From contig OX392527.1 of NCBI GenBank assembly GCA_947623455.1, positions 33,906,201 to 33,970,200 on the forward strand: 64,000 bases of DNA, in the 5' to 3' direction. The position numbers were made by a program, and so were the translations under genes. Position 1 is the stretch's first letter, and each line of letters starts with the position of its first letter. Positions 61,201 to 64,000 of the stretch are shown here, in pieces. The notes below the pieces were generated by a model. The model made no database searches. It had not been told where the DNA came from and saw nothing but the letters and a program-made list of their open reading frames with translations. This DNA comes from Mimachlamys varia. Taxonomy: Eukaryota > Mollusca > Bivalvia > Pectinida > Pectinidae.

Positions 61201-62804
61201 CTCCATTGGGAAATCCACTGATATTCCACTCCCCTGGGAAATCCACTGATATTCCACTCCACTGGGGAATTCACTGATATTCCACTCCACTGGGAAATCC
61301 ACTGATATCCCACTCCACTGGGAAATCCACTAATATTCCACTCCACTGGAGTTCCACTGATATTCCACTCCATTGGGAAATCCACTGATATTCCACTCCA
61401 CTGGGAAATCCACTGATATCCCACTCCACTGGGAAATCCACTGATATTCCACTCCACTAATATTCCACTCCACTGGGAAATCCACTGATATCCCACTACA
61501 CTGGTGTTCCACTGATATTTTCACTAGGGCAGGTATCAGTCTACAGATTGGTCAGTGGTAATTTACCTCAGATCTTGTGTTGTAGTGTATGGCGGTGAAG
61601 TGGATGCAGCGATTTCTGAAGCAGGCTCAGGTGAGCCGTACCAGTATATGGAATTTAAGACTACCATGGAGATTGAGACACAGAAACAGGACTTCAACTT
61701 TAGAAGGTGAGTTTATTTAAGTCCCCTAAACCAACTGACAGCTTAGTGTAGTGTTTGTTCTCCTCCATCTATTAACTATCTTGTTAGAGACGGTAAGTTC
61801 TGGTTTAACTGGATTCGGGGAATCTCTTTGTACTGCTATAGATGAAGAGTGCATGTACAGTGGACCTCGATAATCCAGACACCTTTGTTCCCAGTCCAAA
61901 CTGTCCGGATAATGAGTTTTCTGCACTGCCGAATTTTGCTTACCAGGTCAAAATGTGTCGCGCAAGAGTTATTTTCCTTGACTATGTATATGGCGAGATG
62001 TTTAAATGACATGACATACATAATTCGGGTCTTTTTGTAAATATGAATATATACATATGTTTTCTAATATAGCGATATTTTGTACAGGTGACTTGCCCCG
62101 ATATTTTTCTCTCTGTGTCAATGAAAAAAAATCGTCCGCATTATTGCGGGAATTTTGCTAATGGGAAGTATGTTCTGTTCCCAAAATAGTGTTCCGGAAA
62201 CGGAAACTGAATTTCCGGACTGTTAAATACTAATTACATGACGAAAATCCGTTCCCATTCATTTTCGTCTGGATTGTGAGTTTTCTGGACTATCGGCGTC
62301 CAGATTATCGGGGGTCCACTGTGTATACAAATATGTATTTACAGGTAGACATGCATGGGTCAGAAGGTGGGACCTAATAAGAGAAATGTGTAATTCAAGA
62401 AACATTTTCTTGTACTAATTATATGTTGTTAGAACAGCTTCAATGATGCCATATAGAAATAGTATTTTTGTTGAAAATACCTGTTTACCGTCCTTTTACC
62501 GAGGTATTTGCATTATTCTTAGCAGGCAATGTCACATGAACATTAAAAAAATAGCAAGCATGTATGAACATTAAGGGGTTATGATTTTTTTATTTGTATT
62601 GCTCAGATCTACTTATTGATATACATCAATATTCCTTTCTTTATATCAAAGGACCCGTGTAATTCTAGGTACAAGCTAATAAAGTGGTGGGCGCAAAGTT
62701 TTCTGGTTGGCATTAGGCAAATTGTTGCTGGCTTCCGAGATAGGGATGGCATAGTCCACAGACTAGAGAACTTCAACACAACAGACATTCCCTACCTGGC
62801 CAAG
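49242..62804 (+). CDS. DXO: DXO/Rai1 decapping exoribonuclease, exons 1-5, C-terminus outside window
   Basis: Coding exons: 49242-49579, 50770-50996, 59051-59146, 61586-61706, 62669-62804. Phases 2, 1, 1, 2, 0 agree and all boundaries are GT..AG. The start is a strong Kozak context (AACCATGG). Family landmarks in order are FRRPTEIGSFS, YYVPP, FDLRIGYKDY, FVCWRGLLTRLL, EGWKIAITRFQ, YWGWKFEQYV, VNTNEGFCSVVRSRL, GEVD, YMEFKTTMEI, KLIKWWAQSFLVG and IVAGFRDRDG. The catalytic set is present: E and D of GEVD, E and K of the EFK block and Q of WWAQ, the metal- and substrate-binding residues of DXO. The enzyme removes incomplete or non-canonical (NAD-type) caps from RNA and then degrades it 5' to 3'. 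The reconstructed part is about 306 residues; ~100 more are expected downstream. Intron 2 (8 kb) holds a Helitron-like array and a nested SINE; intron 3 holds a 28-bp array. The exon 5 donor is repeated ~20 times to the window end. Confidence 0.95.
49715..49855. repeat. Small inverted repeat in DXO intron 1
   Basis: TGTCATGGCAAAAC near 49719 is complementary to GTTTTGCCATGACA near 49838. Between them, on the minus strand, lies a B-box-like GGTTCGACCCCTCG. It may be a MITE or a tRNA-related repeat; not resolved. Confidence 0.4.
51104..56380. mobile_element. Helitron/Helentron-like non-autonomous element with internal tandem array
   Basis: The left end is a stem-loop, AGCTCACCTGGCCC / GGGCCAAGTGAGCT. 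Read on the minus strand it is followed directly by CTAA and an A-rich stretch, which fits a Helitron 3' end (hairpin, then CTRR). The other end reads CCAGGTGAGCGATGCAGGCC, CATTGGGCCTCTTG, so GCTCACCTG appears inverted at both termini. A TCCG microsatellite (51157-51185) and an array of ~145-bp units fill the inside. Elements of this build with tandem cores are known from bivalves (pearl/CvE-type). It carries no coding capacity. Confidence 0.65.
51195..56270. repeat. 145-bp satellite array, ~35 units, in DXO intron 2
   Basis: Units begin AACGACTTCTTCTGAAATAC and contain CAAAAGCCCTAGAAGC, ATATTTGGCTGAAATGTTCC, GATGAAGCCCGACAAAGTTT, GCGAAAAGAAATGACC and the palindrome TGACCTTGA-7 bp-TCAAGGTCA. 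The spacing is 145 bp through most of the array. The outermost units are clearly more diverged. Because 145 is not a multiple of three, the many ~91-97-residue minus-strand frames across it are artefacts of repetition and not genes. Confidence 0.95.
56405..58447 (-). mobile_element. tRNA-derived SINE, split by a later insertion
   Basis: On the minus strand the head (from 58447) has GAGCGAATTGGTCGAGTGGT (A-box region) and GGGGTTCGATCCACG (B box), as in tRNA genes. The body continues to 58235, is interrupted by the element 56697-58234, resumes at 56696, passes AAAGCGCTTTA and TAGGGCGCTATAT, and ends in an ATT-repeat tail near 56411. GTCTTA occurs at both outer edges (about 56403 and 58448), a likely target duplication. 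Confidence 0.65.
56697..58234. mobile_element. 1.5-kb non-autonomous DNA transposon nested in a SINE
   Basis: Ends are CAGGGCTCACGCTG (56697-56710) and, inverted, CAGGGCTCACCCTG (58221-58234), 13 of 14 matching. CTTTT flanks both sides (56692-56696, 58235-58239). Both subterminal regions repeat TGGCTACT. The ends look hAT-like, but only five duplicated bases are visible instead of eight, so the superfamily is not settled. Short frames inside are unrecognised. Confidence 0.65.
59400..61520. repeat. 28-bp minisatellite, ~75 copies, in DXO intron 3
   Basis: Unit TGATATTCCACTCCACTGGG, AAATCCAC (28 bp) with variants (CCATTGGG, CTACTGGG, CACTGGAGTTTCAC, extra A's). It ends ~65 bp before the acceptor of DXO exon 4 (61585). 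Repetitive minus-strand frames (WNISGFPSGVEYQWISQ-like, 28-residue period) arise because 28 is not a multiple of three; they have no start, codon bias or domain that would support a protein. Confidence 0.95.
61858..62321. mobile_element. pogo/Tigger-like MITE in DXO intron 4
   Basis: The left end CAGTGGACCTCGATAATCCA and the right end, inverted CAGTGGACCCCCGATAATCT, are terminal inverted repeats followed by internal CCGGA-rich inverted segments (GTCCGGATAATGAGTTTTCT and its right-hand partner). A TA lies directly outside the left end; the right flank is less clean (TGTA). CAGTGGACCC..GATAATC ends are typical of pogo/Tigger elements. Confidence 0.7.
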
Positions 62805-64000
62805 GTAAGTAATTATATCTTAAGACGAGAGAACTTCAACACAAAAGACATTCCCAACCTGGCCAAGGTAAGTAATTATATATCTTAAGACTAGAGAACT
62901 TCAACACAAAAGACATTCCCAACCTGGCCAAGGTAAGTAATTATATCTTAAGACTAGAGAACTTCAACACAACAGACATTTCCAACCTGGCCAAGGTAAG
63001 TCATTATATATTAAGACTAGAGAACTACAACACAACAGACATTCCCTACCTGGCCAAGTAAGTAATTATATCTTAAGACGAGAGAACTTCAACACAAAAG
63101 ACATTCCCAACCTGGCCAAGGTAAATAATTATCTTAAGACTAGAGAACTTCAACACAACAGACATTCCCAACCTGGCCAAGGTAAGTAATTATATCTTAA
63201 GACGAGAGAACTTCAACACAAAAGACATTCCCAACCTGGCCAAGGTAAGTAATTATATCTTAAGACGAGAGAACTTCAACACAAAAGACATTCCCAACCT
63301 GGCCAAGGTAAGTAATTATATCTTAAGATGAGAGAACTTCAACACAAAAGACATTCCCAACCTGGCCAAGGTAAGTAATTATATCTTATGACTAGAGAAC
63401 TTCAACACAAAAGACATTCCCAACCTGGCCAAGGTAAATAATTATCTTAAGACTAGAGAACTACAACACAACAGACATTCCCAACCTGGCCAAGGTAAGT
63501 AATTATATCTTATGACTAGAGAACTTCAACACAAAAGACATTCCCAACCTGGCCAAGGTAAATAATTATCTTAAGACTAGAGAACTTCAACACAAAAGAC
63601 ATTCCCAACCTGGCCAAGGTAAGTAATTATATCTTAAGACGAGAGAACTTCAACACAAAAGACATTCCCAACCTGGCCAAGGTAAGTAATTATATCTTAT
63701 GACTAGAGAACTTCAACACAAAAGACATTCCCAACCTGGCCAAGGTAAATAATTATCTTAAGACTAGAGAACTACAACACATCAGACATTCCCAACCTGG
63801 CCAAGGTAAGTAATTATATCTTATGACTAGAGAACTTCAACACAAAAGACATTCCCAACCTGGCCAAGGTAAATAATTATCTTAAGACTAGAGAACTACA
63901 AAACAACAGACATTCCCTACCTGGCCAAGGTAAATAATTATCTTAAGACTAGAGAACTTCAACACAAAAGACATTCCCAACCTGGCCAAGGTAAATAATT
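62763..64000 (+). repeat. 61-63-bp minisatellite containing the DXO exon 5 end and donor, ~20 copies
   Basis: Each unit holds CTAGAGAACTTCAACACA, AAAGACATTCCCAACC, TGGCCAAG|GTAAGTAATTAT and ATCTTAAGA. The first copy is the real exon end (LENFNTTDIPYLAK). Two donor variants alternate, GTAAGTAATTATATCTTA and GTAAATAATTATCTTA. The array reaches the window edge, so its end and the next DXO exon are not seen. Confidence 0.95.

Noticed and set aside
59498..61524. Minus-strand frames rich in WNISGF and EYQWIS, up to 192 residues
   Set aside because: Produced by a 28-bp repeat lacking stop codons in some frames; the same peptide appears in all three frames and there is no supporting gene structure.

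Overview
The window is eukaryotic, AT-rich, intron-rich animal DNA, most likely from a bivalve mollusc. Coding exons are short, carry GT..AG boundaries with consistent phases, and sit in long introns and intergenic DNA full of miniature transposons, SINEs and minisatellites. The bivalve call rests on ependymin-related genes and on repeat families I associate with bivalves: a GCTCACCTGGCCC-ended element with an internal tandem array, and a SINE carrying a 'TTAACGTCCTATTAACA' tail. The species cannot be fixed from this sequence.

Five protein-coding genes could be reconstructed by joining exons by eye. (1) 2286-7123, minus: a three-exon, 144-residue GPI-anchored Ly6/three-finger protein of the Quiver/Sleepless type. 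(2, 3) 24034-27462 and 29646-31637, plus: two tandem ependymin-related secreted proteins (224 and 238 residues), each with five exons and the same intron phases. (4) 40966-47867, minus: STK19, seven coding exons, 267 residues, with a probable non-coding first exon near 48.8 kb. (5) 49242 onward, plus: DXO decapping exoribonuclease, first five coding exons; its C-terminal part lies beyond the window.

STK19 and DXO are divergently arranged around a short promoter with CCAAT and ETS-type motifs. They are also divergent neighbours in the human MHC class III region, so this looks like an old conserved gene pair. One acts in transcription-coupled DNA repair, the other in cap quality control and RNA decay.

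The most unusual theme is minisatellites built on or against splice junctions. In the first ependymin-related gene, the last ~28 bases of exon 3 plus its 5' splice site are repeated about 49 times (40-bp unit). In DXO, the end of coding exon 5 plus its 5' splice site is repeated about 20 times (61-63-bp unit) to the window edge. In STK19, a 31-bp array of about 30 copies abuts the exon 5 acceptor. Two further arrays lie in DXO introns: a 145-bp array inside a Helitron-like element (51.1-56.4 kb) and a 28-bp array (59.4-61.5 kb) ending about 65 bp before an exon.

The rest (about 7.3-23.8 kb, 27.7-29.6 kb and 31.6-40.9 kb) shows no convincing genes. It holds hairpin MITEs (several with target-site duplications), a ~470-bp foldback, SINEs and short tandem repeats. 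No rRNA gene, free-standing tRNA gene or CRISPR array was seen.
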